In this document: piece after piece, positions 44,687-52,663 of the stretch
Numbering within the stretch: the stretch's first letter is position 1
Layout of the letters: each line of letters begins with the position of its first letter
NCBI RefSeq assembly: GCF_029892565.1
Contig: NZ_JARXVH010000005.1
Location: 620,001-684,000, forward strand
Direction of reading: 5' to 3'
Origin: Streptomyces pseudovenezuelae
GTDB taxonomy: Bacteria; Actinomycetota; Actinomycetes; Streptomycetales; Streptomycetaceae
Length of the DNA stretch: 64,000 nucleotides
The notes under the pieces: model-generated
Told to the model about the DNA's origin: nothing
The model's input: only the letters and a program-made list of their open reading frames with translations
Database searches by the model: none
Program-made: the position numbers and the translations under genes

Positions 44687-45472
44687 TTGAGTTCCGCCGC
44701 CTACTACGAACGCATCGACGACCACCGCTACAAGCCCACCCCGCACGCGAGCGGCGCCTGGTCCTCGGACGAGCAGCACTTCAGTCCGCTGGGCGGACTC
44801 ATCGCGCACGCCCTGGACCGCCACATCGGCGAGCGTCCGGGGCTGCTGCTGTCCCGGATCAGCTTCGACATCCTCGGCCGGCCGGCTCTGGACGAGTGCG
44901 AGATCAGCGTCGAGACCGTCCGCCCCGGCCGCACCATCGAGCTCCTCGAAGCCATGGTGCGGATCGCAGGACGGCCGGTGGTCCGGGCCCGCGCCTGGCT
45001 GCTCGCCGCCGTCGACACCACCGCCGTGGCGGGCGGCCCCGACACCCGGCTCACCCCACCCGAGTCCCTCGCGCCGTGGAAGATGGCCGACGCCTGGCCC
45101 GGCGGGTACATCGCCTCGATCGACGTCCGCCCCCTCGCCCCGCCGCAGCCGGGCCGCACCACCGCCTGGGTCTCCACCTCGCTCGATCTCGTCGCCGGCG
45201 AGCCCAGCGGTCCGCTCGCGTCCTACCTCGCCCTCGTCGACACGGCCAACGGCATCGCCGTACGGGAGTCGCCCGCCGAGTGGATGTTCCCGAACGTCGA
45301 CCTCACGATCCACCTGCACCGCCAACCGGTGGGCTCCTGGACCGGGTTGGACACCACGGTCGCCTTCGGCCCGACCGGCCAGGGCCTGACCAGCACGGTC
45401 CTGTACGACATCCAGGGCCCCGTCGGCCAGGCCCAGCAGCTCCTTACGGTCCGCCCGCAGCCGGGACGCTGA
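44687..45472 (+). CDS. Acyl-CoA thioesterase (TesB-like double hotdog)
   Basis: The 261-residue protein has two hotdog halves: the first with YERIDDHRYKPTPHASGAW and HFSPLGGLIAHALDRHI, the second with SPAEWMFPNVDLTIHLHRQP and VLYDIQGPVGQAQQLLTV, as in TesB/thioesterase family proteins that hydrolyse acyl-CoA. The start is TTG, with GAGGAG nine bases upstream; no ATG/GTG is near. A TAGGCT -10 box lies about 40 bp upstream. It is the last gene before the Nit1C-like operon and probably unrelated to it. Confidence 0.85.
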   Translation: MSSAAYYERIDDHRYKPTPHASGAWSSDEQHFSPLGGLIAHALDRHIGERPGLLLSRISFDILGRPALDECEISVETVRPGRTIELLEAMVRIAGRPVVRARAWLLAAVDTTAVAGGPDTRLTPPESLAPWKMADAWPGGYIASIDVRPLAPPQPGRTTAWVSTSLDLVAGEPSGPLASYLALVDTANGIAVRESPAEWMFPNVDLTIHLHRQPVGSWTGLDTTVAFGPTGQGLTSTVLYDIQGPVGQAQQLLTVRPQPGR

Positions 45473-45525
45473 ACGGGAGCAGGCCGAACGGAAGCAGGCC
45501 GAACGGCTTTTTGCCTCTGAGGCAA
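45471..45525. repeat. Tandem 15-bp repeats and a palindrome after the thioesterase gene
   Basis: GAACGGGAGCAGGCC and GAACGGAAGCAGGCC repeat head to tail at 45471-45500, with a partial third unit GAACGG. They are followed by a perfect palindrome TTGCCTC-T-GAGGCAA (45511-45525). The palindrome may end the thioesterase transcript or serve as an operator for the downstream operon. Confidence 0.5.
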
Positions 45526-45563
45526 CACAGGGTGTCCGTCCCCCCACCCAACGTGAGGACCAC

Positions 45564-45653
45564 GTAACTCCGCTTTATTCCGGATGACTTGGTCCGGTAA
45601 CGGCCGGTGGCTGAAGTGGGTCCCACAGGCAGCGCCGAGGTGTAAAGACCTCG
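45564..45653 (+). promoter_or_regulatory. Upstream region of the Nit1C-like operon
   Basis: Two GTAAC boxes (45564-45568 and 45597-45601) lie exactly 33 bp apart, three times the 11-bp step of GlnR half-sites, but the intermediate boxes fit poorly. Nearer the start codon are palindromes GTGGG-T-CCCAC (45616-45626) and CGAGGT-GTAAAG-ACCTCG (45636-45653). A nitrogen regulator is plausible for this operon; the site assignment is tentative. Confidence 0.35.
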
Positions 45654-45676
45654 CCGCTTTGCGTGGAGGGGATGTC

Positions 45677-47005
45677 ATGCCCGAGATCTGCTTCGACGTA
45701 CGCCGGCTCGCCGGCGCCCACTTCCCGGTCGCCGTCATCGGCGGCGGCCAGGCCGGCCTCTCGGTCAGCCACTGCCTGCACGAACGCGGCATCGAGCACG
45801 TCGTCGTCGAGGCGAACCGGGTCGGTCACGAGTGGCGCAGCCGCCGCTGGGACTCCTTCTGCCTGGTCACCCCCAACTGGCAGTGCAGGCTGCCCGGTTA
45901 CCCCTACCGGGGCGACGATCCCGACGGCTTCATGGTCCGCGACGAGATAGTGCGCTACCTGGAGGACTACGTCGCCCACTTCCGGCCTCCGCTGGTGGAG
46001 GGCGTGTCGGTCACCCGGGTGCGCAGGTCGGCCACCGGGACCTACGAACTGGCCACGACCGCGGGCGACTTCACCGCCGAACAGGTCGTCGTGGCGACCG
46101 GCCCGTACCACCGCCCGAAGATCCCGCGCGCGGCGGAGCGGCTGCCCGGCGAGATCGAGCAGGTCCACTCCTCCGCCTACCGCAGTCCCGGTCAACTCCC
46201 CGACGGGGCAGTGCTGGTGGTGGGCACGGGACAATCCGGCTGCCAGATCGCCGAGGACCTGCACCTCGCGGGGCGCCAAGTGCACCTGGCCGTCGGCAGC
46301 GCCCCACGCGTGGCCCGCTTCTACCGCGGCCGGGACTGTGTGGCCTGGCTGGACGAGATGGGCCACTACACCAGGTCCATCGACGAGTTCGACGACGCCG
46401 GCGCGGTACGCATGCGGGTGAACCACTACGTCACCGGGCGGGACGGCGGCCGGGACATCGACCTGCGCGCCTTCGCGAAGGACGGCATGCGGTTGTACGG
46501 CCGGTTGACCTCAATCGACGGCCCGGCCCTGGAGTTCGCCGACGACCTGAAGGTCAACCTCGATCACGCGGACGCCGTGGCGGAGGGCATCAAGGACGCC
46601 ATCGACGCCCATGTCGCTGATCGCGGCATCGACGCTCCGGCCGAGCCCCGCTACACGCCCGTGTGGGAACCGGACGGGCAGGCGGGCGAGTTGGACCTCG
46701 ACGCGGCCGGTGTCACCTCCGTCGTCTGGGCGACCGGCTTCGCCCGTGACCACCGCTGGATCGAGATCCCCGCCTTCGACGGACGCGGCTACCCGATGCA
46801 CTGGCGCGGTGTCACCAGCGTCCCAGGGCTGTACTTCCTGGGCCTGCCCTGGCAGCACTCCTGGGGCTCGGGGCGCTTCGAAGCGGTGGGCAGGGACGCC
46901 GAGTTCATAGCCGGCCACATCGACGCCGGCCGGCGTCTCGCCGACGTCTGCGGCACTCTCACCGGCGCCCCGACCCGCGTCGCAGCCGCGGTACCGGTGG
47001 GCTGA
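45677..47005 (+). CDS. MSMEG_0569-family flavin-dependent oxidoreductase (Nit1C operon)
   Basis: The 442-residue protein has an FAD-binding motif VAVIGGGQAGLSVSHCLHERG (about 19-39), the flavin-monooxygenase stretch RWDSFCLVTPNWQCRLPG, and an NADPH-binding motif VLVVGTGQSGCQIAEDL. It belongs to the flavoprotein family found only in the Nit1C/MSMEG_0569 type operon. GGAGGGG lies just ahead of the ATG at 45677, which decides the start inside a longer open frame. Its reaction is unknown; in other bacteria the operon is linked to nitrogen starvation and, in Pseudomonas, to growth on cyanide. It is first in a run of eight genes on one strand. Confidence 0.88.
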   Translation: MPEICFDVRRLAGAHFPVAVIGGGQAGLSVSHCLHERGIEHVVVEANRVGHEWRSRRWDSFCLVTPNWQCRLPGYPYRGDDPDGFMVRDEIVRYLEDYVAHFRPPLVEGVSVTRVRRSATGTYELATTAGDFTAEQVVVATGPYHRPKIPRAAERLPGEIEQVHSSAYRSPGQLPDGAVLVVGTGQSGCQIAEDLHLAGRQVHLAVGSAPRVARFYRGRDCVAWLDEMGHYTRSIDEFDDAGAVRMRVNHYVTGRDGGRDIDLRAFAKDGMRLYGRLTSIDGPALEFADDLKVNLDHADAVAEGIKDAIDAHVADRGIDAPAEPRYTPVWEPDGQAGELDLDAAGVTSVVWATGFARDHRWIEIPAFDGRGYPMHWRGVTSVPGLYFLGLPWQHSWGSGRFEAVGRDAEFIAGHIDAGRRLADVCGTLTGAPTRVAAAVPVG

Positions 47006-47008
47006 GCC

Positions 47009-47824
47009 ATGGTCCACGACGCCCACCGCCACATCGGCGTACTGCCCGCCTACCCCTTCTACGGCGGCCCGCCGGTCCACCCCGACACCACCGCCCGCGC
47101 CACGGTCAAGCAGCTCCTCGCCGACCTGGACGCGGAAGGCACCGAACGCGCCCTGGTCATCCCCAACTACGGCGTCCCCGACCCCGAGATCGCCTTCTCC
47201 TTCAACGCGTTGGCGATCGAGGCGGCCCAGACCGACGACCGCATCCGAGCGGGGCTGTGGGTCTCCCCGCGCCCCGAGGACGCCCACCGCACGGACGTGG
47301 CCCTCACGCTCGCCGGTGAACGCGGGGTGCGCGCCCTGAAGTTGAGCTTCCTGCTCGGCGGCCGGCCCACCGACCCGGCCTGCCGCCCCCAACTCGACCG
47401 TATCTTCGCCGTCGCCGCCCGCCACGACCTGGTCGTGCACGTCCACACCTCCCCCGGCGCCGCCTCCGACATCGACGAGGTCGGCCACCTGGTGGACTGG
47501 TACGCCGATCAGGTCGCCGTCCATCTCGTGCACTTCGGCGGCGGGATGAGCGGCCACATCAAGCTCGCCGGGTCCCGCTTCTTCGACTGGATCGCGGCCG
47601 GCAAGCGCGTCTACACCGACCTCTCCTGGGCCATCGGGTTCCTGCCGTACTGGCTGGCCCGGGAGATCGAGCACCGCGGCCTCGGCCACGACCGCGTGCT
47701 CTTCGCAAGCGACCAGCCCTGGGGCGACTTCAGCGGCGAGTACGCCCGGATGGCCGCCGCGACCGGCGGTGGCGAACTCGGCGACCGGGTCTTCCGGGAC
47801 ACGTTCGCCACGCTCTACGACTGA
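47009..47824 (+). CDS. Amidohydrolase-family metal-dependent hydrolase (Nit1C operon)
   Basis: The 271-residue protein is an amidohydrolase_2-type TIM barrel: HRH (His6, His8) metal motif near the N-terminus, VVHVHTSPG, HLVHFGGG, and a terminal Asp in VLFASDQPWGD. Relatives are hydrolases or decarboxylases of cyclic and carboxylic substrates. It begins three bases after the flavoprotein stop, so it is part of the operon. It is not among the most conserved Nit1C genes I know, so it may be a lineage-specific addition; substrate unknown. Confidence 0.85.
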   Translation: MVHDAHRHIGVLPAYPFYGGPPVHPDTTARATVKQLLADLDAEGTERALVIPNYGVPDPEIAFSFNALAIEAAQTDDRIRAGLWVSPRPEDAHRTDVALTLAGERGVRALKLSFLLGGRPTDPACRPQLDRIFAVAARHDLVVHVHTSPGAASDIDEVGHLVDWYADQVAVHLVHFGGGMSGHIKLAGSRFFDWIAAGKRVYTDLSWAIGFLPYWLAREIEHRGLGHDRVLFASDQPWGDFSGEYARMAAATGGGELGDRVFRDTFATLYD

Positions 47825-47879
47825 CCCGTCCCTCCTCTCCGACCGTTCCCTCACCTCTCGTACGCGCAAGGAGACAGCC

Positions 47880-48401
47880 ATGTCCGAAACCGTCGAACTC
47901 AGCGAGATCGAGCAGAAGTCCCTCACCGAGATCCCCCACCCGTCCCTGCCCGAGGGCACCAGCATCTACGGCGCCACCAAGGTGTTCCCCGACTACAAGG
48001 CCGAGGACGGCGAAACCTACTTCACCCTCGTCCACGGCATCGCCCACGAGTCGTCGGTCTCCTTCGTCGCCGTGCTCCAGGCCACCCGCGCGCTGCGCAA
48101 GGGCTTCGAGACCGCCATCTACTTCTACGGCCCCGGCTCCCTCAACTGCCTTGCCACCCGCGGCTTCCCGACCACCGGCACCTCCGCCTTCCCCGGCGAG
48201 CACAACATCAACAACCAGCTCAAGACGTTCATCGCCGAGGGCGGCAAGGTGTTCTGCTGCCGCTTCGGCCTCTCGCTGCACGGCGCCCGCGAGGAGGACC
48301 TCATCGAGGGCGTCATCCCCACCCACCCGCTGGACGTCCAGGACGCGCTGATCCACTACGCGCGCAAGGGCGCCATCATCAACTCGACCTACCAGCTGTA
48401 G
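47880..48401 (+). CDS. MSMEG_0572/Sll0783-family nitrogen starvation response protein
   Basis: The 173-residue protein begins MSETVELSEIEQKSLTEI and has SIYGATKVFPDYKAEDGE, FVAVLQATRALRKGFETAIY, YFYGPGSLNCLATRGFPTTG and GGKVFCCRFGLSLHGAREED, giving an alternating alpha/beta (DsrE-like) fold. The Synechocystis homologue Sll0783 is strongly induced by nitrogen starvation and needed for normal polyhydroxybutyrate storage. AAGGAG lies six bases before the ATG. The paired Cys of VFCCRFG is a possible functional site. Confidence 0.9.
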   Translation: MSETVELSEIEQKSLTEIPHPSLPEGTSIYGATKVFPDYKAEDGETYFTLVHGIAHESSVSFVAVLQATRALRKGFETAIYFYGPGSLNCLATRGFPTTGTSAFPGEHNINNQLKTFIAEGGKVFCCRFGLSLHGAREEDLIEGVIPTHPLDVQDALIHYARKGAIINSTYQL

Positions 48402-48411
48402 GGGGCACGAC

Positions 48412-49518
48412 GTGAGCGTTGGCACCGGATCGACCAGTACGGCCGTGGACGTCCGCATCCTGACCCGCGCCGAACTCGCCCTGCACGGAGTGGCGTTGGA
48501 CGCTCCCGTACGGCGCCCCGACGGCGCGGGACCCAGCGACGACGGGCATTTCCTTATCGGGCACGGTCTCGTCGACGGTGCCAACGCCGCCCTCCCCACC
48601 AACCCGGCCAGCCCCTACCGCGTCCGCGACGGGAAGGTGTGGCTCGGCGAGGAGGACACGGGGCTGACCCTGACCGCCGTACACCGCCCGAGGTTCTACG
48701 ACCTGACGACCGCCGACGGCGTCCCCTACGAGCACATCGCCCGCCTGCACGGCGCCGACGTCCTCGCCACCACCGTCGTCCAGACCTGTATCCGCTACGC
48801 CGAGTCCGACCGCTGCCGCTTCTGCACCATCGAGGAGTCGCTGCGCGCCGGAGCCACGGTCGCCGCCAAGACACCGGCGCAGCTCGCCGAAGTGGCGGAA
48901 GCGGCGGTGCGGTTGGACGGCGTCAGGCAGATGGTGATGACCACCGGCACGACGACGGGCCCGGACCGCGGCGCCCGCACCCTCGTACGGTCGGTGCGCG
49001 CCGTCCTCGAAGCAGTACCCGGACTCCCCGTCCAGGTGCAGTGCGAACCGCCCGGCGACCTGTCCTGGATCCGCGCCCTGCACGACGCCGGGGCCACCGC
49101 GATCGGCATCCACGTGGAGTCGCTGGACGACGAGGTGCGGCGGCGCTGGATGCCCGGCAAGTCGACGGTCGCGCTGGCCGAGTACGAGGCCGCGTGGGAC
49201 GAGGCGGTCCGCGTCTTCGGCGCCAATCGCGTCTCCACCTACCTGTTGATCGGCCTGGGCGAGGACCCCGACGAACTCGTCGCGGGCGCGGGCCGGTTGA
49301 TCGACCGGGGCGTCTACCCCTTCGTCGTCCCCTTCCGCCCCATGCGCGGCACCCTCGCCGCGCAGGACGGCATCCCCGCGCCGAGCGCGGAGCTGCTGCG
49401 GTACGTCACCGAGGGCGTCGCCGCGAAGCTGGTCGCCGCCGGCATGAGCGGTGCCGACCAGAAGGCGGGGTGCGCGGCCTGCGGGGCGTGCAGCGTGCTC
49501 AAGACGGCGGGCGGGTGA
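48412..49518 (+). CDS. MSMEG_0568-family radical SAM protein with atypical Cys motif
   Basis: Radical SAM enzymes use a 4Fe-4S cluster to split S-adenosylmethionine. In this 368-residue protein the cluster Cys are C126-x8-C135-x2-C138 (TCIRYAESDRCRFC) instead of the canonical CxxxCxxC, as known for this family. The barrel continues with RQMVMTTGTTTG, GLPVQVQCEPPG and STYLLIGLGEDPDEL. A second Cys cluster C-A-A-C-G-A-C near the C-terminus could hold another cluster. GTG start; it overlaps the next gene by GTGA. The reaction is unknown; it is a core Nit1C gene. Confidence 0.9.
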   Translation: MSVGTGSTSTAVDVRILTRAELALHGVALDAPVRRPDGAGPSDDGHFLIGHGLVDGANAALPTNPASPYRVRDGKVWLGEEDTGLTLTAVHRPRFYDLTTADGVPYEHIARLHGADVLATTVVQTCIRYAESDRCRFCTIEESLRAGATVAAKTPAQLAEVAEAAVRLDGVRQMVMTTGTTTGPDRGARTLVRSVRAVLEAVPGLPVQVQCEPPGDLSWIRALHDAGATAIGIHVESLDDEVRRRWMPGKSTVALAEYEAAWDEAVRVFGANRVSTYLLIGLGEDPDELVAGAGRLIDRGVYPFVVPFRPMRGTLAAQDGIPAPSAELLRYVTEGVAAKLVAAGMSGADQKAGCAACGACSVLKTAGG

Positions 49519-50957
49519 GGGAGGTGTACCTCGACGGATCCTCGGCGGCGCCGGTGCGGGACGAGCCCTTCGACGTCCTGGCGCTGCTCGGCGACCGCAG
49601 CACGCTGGCCCGCCGACCCGCCTTCCACATCGAACAGGCCGACGGCCAGGCCGAGTTGGCGGCCTACCGGCGGCTGCGCCGGGACGTCTTCGTCGACGAG
49701 CAGGGGCTGTTCGCCCGCCACGACGCCGACGAGCGTGACCTCGATCCGCGCACGGTCGTCCTGGTCGCCAGGGCGCCCGACGGCACCGTGGTCGGCGGGG
49801 TACGGCTCGGGCCGGTCGACGACGGGCCCGACCTCGGCTGGTGGCAGGGCGGCCGGCTGGTCGTCTCGGCCCAGGCCCGCGGCCCGCACGGCATCGGCGC
49901 CGCCCTGGTGCGCGCCGCCTGCGCCCGGGCCGAGGCGGAAGGGGCGCTGCGCTTCGACGCGACCGTCCAGGCCCGCAACGAGGTGCTGTTCCGCCGGCTG
50001 GGCTGGCGGTCCGTGCGGGCGACCGAGGTCGCGGGCGCGCCGCACATCATGATGCGGTGGCCGATCGGACGCATCGCCGCCCAGGCCGCGGCCACCAAGT
50101 CCGCGCTCGGGCCGCTCCTTTCGTCCCTCGCCCCCGGGGGTGCCGGTTTCGTCGGCGACGACGGCGCCCCCGTCCCGGACACCGACGTGATCGCCGCGTG
50201 CGACGCGATCGTGCCGTCGATGGTCGAGCGCGACCCCGACTGGGCGGGCTGGTGCGCGGTCCTGGTCAACGTCAACGACCTCGCGGCGATGGGCGCTTCA
50301 CCGCTCGGCCTGCTGGACGCGGTGGGCGCGCGGGACGCCTCCCATGCCGCGCGGGTCCTGGCCGGCCTTGGCCGGGCGGCACGGGCGTACGACCTCCCGG
50401 TCCTCGGCGGCCACACCCAACTCGGCGTCCCCGCCGCCCTGTCGGTGACCGCACTGGGCCGCACCGCCCACCCCGTCCCCGGCGGCGGGGGCCGCCCCGG
50501 ACACGCGGTACGGCTGACGGCCGACCTGGGCGGCGGCTGGCGAGCGGGCTACCGGGGCCGTCAATGGGACTCGACGAGCCACCGCCGTACGCCCGAACTC
50601 CGCGCCATGACACGGGCGGTGGCCGCCGCCCGTCCGGCCGCGGCCAAGGACGTGTCGATGGCCGGGATCGCCGGCACCCTCGGGATGCTCGCCGAGGCGA
50701 GCGGCTGCCGTGCGGTGCTCGAAGTGGCCGCGGTGCCACGCCCGTTGGAAGCTTCGATGGGCGACTGGCTGACCTGCTTCCCCGGCTACGCGATGCTCAC
50801 CACGGACGTGCCGGGCGGGCCACCGCTGCCCGCGGGACCGGCCATCGGTGCCGTCTGCGGTGAATTGGCCGAAGGACAAGGCGTCGGGCTGCGCTGGCCC
50901 GACGGAGAGATCACCGAAGCGGTCACCTCCACCGTGACCGGGATGGGAGCCGCATGA
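49515..50957 (+). CDS. Fused GNAT acetyltransferase and AIR-synthase-like protein (MSMEG_0567/sll0786-sll0787)
   Basis: The 480-residue protein joins two Nit1C families that are separate genes in cyanobacteria. Residues about 1-180 are a GNAT N-acetyltransferase (FHIEQADGQAELAAYRRLRR, VLVARAPDGTVVGGVRLG, acetyl-CoA loop ARGPHGIGAALVRAAC). Residues about 190-475 are a PurM/AIR-synthase-like ATPase fold (VGDDGAPVPDTDVIAACDAI, VNVNDLAAMGASPLGLLDAV, HTQLGVPAALSVTALG, AAKDVSMAGIAGTLGML). The start is a GTG overlapping the radical SAM stop; another GTG nine bases on is possible. It overlaps the nitrilase by ATGA. The acetylated substrate and the ATP-using step are unknown. Confidence 0.85.
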   Translation: MREVYLDGSSAAPVRDEPFDVLALLGDRSTLARRPAFHIEQADGQAELAAYRRLRRDVFVDEQGLFARHDADERDLDPRTVVLVARAPDGTVVGGVRLGPVDDGPDLGWWQGGRLVVSAQARGPHGIGAALVRAACARAEAEGALRFDATVQARNEVLFRRLGWRSVRATEVAGAPHIMMRWPIGRIAAQAAATKSALGPLLSSLAPGGAGFVGDDGAPVPDTDVIAACDAIVPSMVERDPDWAGWCAVLVNVNDLAAMGASPLGLLDAVGARDASHAARVLAGLGRAARAYDLPVLGGHTQLGVPAALSVTALGRTAHPVPGGGGRPGHAVRLTADLGGGWRAGYRGRQWDSTSHRRTPELRAMTRAVAAARPAAAKDVSMAGIAGTLGMLAEASGCRAVLEVAAVPRPLEASMGDWLTCFPGYAMLTTDVPGGPPLPAGPAIGAVCGELAEGQGVGLRWPDGEITEAVTSTVTGMGAA

Positions 50958-51805
50958 GCACGCTGCGCATGGCCGCCGTGGCCGCCGAGTTCGGCCGCGA
51001 CCTGGAGGAGGACTTCGCGATCGCCGAGCGCCTGATCAAGGAGGCGCGGGAAGCGGGCGTACGACTGCTGGCACTGCCCGAGGCCTGTCTGGGCGGGTAT
51101 CTGCTGAGTCTGGACGACGCGGCCGAACTGGACGAGGGGCCACCGGCGTTGCCGCTCGACGGCCCGGAGATCCGCCGACTGGCTTCGCTGGCGGGCGAGT
51201 TGACGGTGGTCGCCGGATACTGCGAGGCGGGTCCGGACGGCAACCGCTACAACAGCGTCGTCTGCGTGGGCGGCGACGGTGTGCTCGGCAACCACCGCAA
51301 GGTCCACCAACCGCTGAGCGAGGACGCCAGTTATGCCTCGGGCGACCGCTTCCACGCCTTCGACACACCGGTCGGCCGGCTCGGCATGATGATCTGCTAC
51401 GACAAGGCGTTCCCGGAGTCGGCACGGGCGTTGGCCCTGGACGGGGCGGAGATCGGTGTCTGTGTGTCGGCCTGGCCTGGCGCCCGCACGAACGCGGCGA
51501 CGAACCTGGCCGAGGACCGCTGGAAGCGCCGTTTCGACCTCTTCGACCGGGCCAGGGCGCTGGAGAACCAGATTGTGTGGCTGTCGGCGAACCAGTCGGG
51601 CACCTTCGGCTCGCTACGCTTCGTCGGCAGCGCCAAGGTCGTCGACCCCGGCGGCGAGATCCTGGCCGACACGGGCGTCGACGCGGGCATGGCGATCGCC
51701 GAACTGGACGTCGTACAAGCCCTGGAGACCGCCCGCCGGTCGATGGGTCACCTGCGCGACCGGCGTCCGGACACCTACACACCCGCAGGAGCAGTCAGCG
51801 TATGA
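50954..51805 (+). CDS. Carbon-nitrogen hydrolase (nitrilase superfamily) with intact catalytic triad
   Basis: The 283-residue protein has the full Glu-Lys-Cys triad: Glu43 in LPEACLGGY, Lys116 in NHRKVHQP and Cys148 in MMICYDKAFPESAR. Superfamily enzymes hydrolyse nitriles or amides in the cytoplasm. The active-site sequence differs from the longer Nit1/Nit6803 nitrilases of most Nit1C operons (Cys-W-E-N-type), so the canonical nitrilase seems replaced by a shorter amidase-like one. It overlaps both neighbours by four bases and is followed directly by a degenerate paralogue. Confidence 0.88.
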   Translation: MSTLRMAAVAAEFGRDLEEDFAIAERLIKEAREAGVRLLALPEACLGGYLLSLDDAAELDEGPPALPLDGPEIRRLASLAGELTVVAGYCEAGPDGNRYNSVVCVGGDGVLGNHRKVHQPLSEDASYASGDRFHAFDTPVGRLGMMICYDKAFPESARALALDGAEIGVCVSAWPGARTNAATNLAEDRWKRRFDLFDRARALENQIVWLSANQSGTFGSLRFVGSAKVVDPGGEILADTGVDAGMAIAELDVVQALETARRSMGHLRDRRPDTYTPAGAVSV

Positions 51806-52638
51806 GCACCGTCCGGATCGCGGCCGTGGCCGCCCATTTCGGCCGCGACCTGGAGTTCGACCTGGCGAGGATCGCCAAACTCATCGACGACGCACGGGCG
51901 TCGGGCGCCGGCCTGCTGGTCCTGCCGGACGCGGCCCTGGGCGGCTATCTGGCGGACCTGCGCCACCCGGACCCCGAGGCGCTGCCGCCCGCGCTGAAGC
52001 CGGACGACCCGCTCCTCCTCCAAGTCGCCCGTCTGGCCGCCGAGATGGTGGTGTGTGTGGGCTACTGCGAGGACGGCGGCACCGAGCGCTACAACGCGGC
52101 GGTGTGCGTGTCCGGCGACGGCGTCCTCGGCCGGCACCGCAAGGTCCACCTCCCGGCCGGCGAGGTCGCGGCCTACTCCCCCGGCGACCGCTTCGACGCC
52201 TTCGACACCCCGGTGGGGCGCGTGGGCATGCTGATCGACTACGACAAGACGTTCCCGGAGTCGGCGCGTTCACTGGCGCTGGACGGAGCGGAGATCCTGG
52301 CCTGTCTCTCCGCCTGGCCGACCAGCATCACCAACAGGGCGCCGCGCATGGCCCAGGACCGTCAGGCCAAGCTCTTCGACCTCTACGACCAGTCCCGCGC
52401 CGCGGAGAACCAGGTCGTCCTCGCCTCCTCCAACCAGACCGGCGCGATGGGCGGCATGCGCTTCCTCGGCCAGGCCAAGGTGGTCGGCCCGGGCGGCGAC
52501 ATCCTCGCCCGCACCTGGTCCAAGGCGGGCCTCGCGGTGGCCGAGGTCGACATCGCGGCGGAGATCGACCGGGCGCGGCGGGTGCTGCGGCATCTGGACG
52601 AGCGGCGGCCGTCGGCGTATCGGGAGACGCGGTCGTGA
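51802..52638 (+). CDS. Nitrilase-superfamily pseudoenzyme, paralogue of the preceding gene
   Basis: The 278-residue protein aligns end to end with its upstream neighbour (MSTVRIAAVAAHFGRDLE vs MSTLRMAAVAAEFGRDLE; MLIDYDKTFPESAR vs MMICYDKAFPESAR). Lys114 of RHRKVHLP is kept, but the catalytic Cys is Asp146 (GAC at 52237) and the catalytic Glu is Asp43 (GAC at 51928). Without the Cys nucleophile ordinary nitrilase or amidase chemistry is not possible. The rest of the fold is well preserved with no frameshift, so it is probably a functional non-catalytic partner, regulator or binder. Start ATG overlaps the previous stop (ATGA). Confidence 0.88.
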   Translation: MSTVRIAAVAAHFGRDLEFDLARIAKLIDDARASGAGLLVLPDAALGGYLADLRHPDPEALPPALKPDDPLLLQVARLAAEMVVCVGYCEDGGTERYNAAVCVSGDGVLGRHRKVHLPAGEVAAYSPGDRFDAFDTPVGRVGMLIDYDKTFPESARSLALDGAEILACLSAWPTSITNRAPRMAQDRQAKLFDLYDQSRAAENQVVLASSNQTGAMGGMRFLGQAKVVGPGGDILARTWSKAGLAVAEVDIAAEIDRARRVLRHLDERRPSAYRETRS

Positions 52639-52663
52639 CCGCCCCGCGGAGGGGGCGCGTCCG

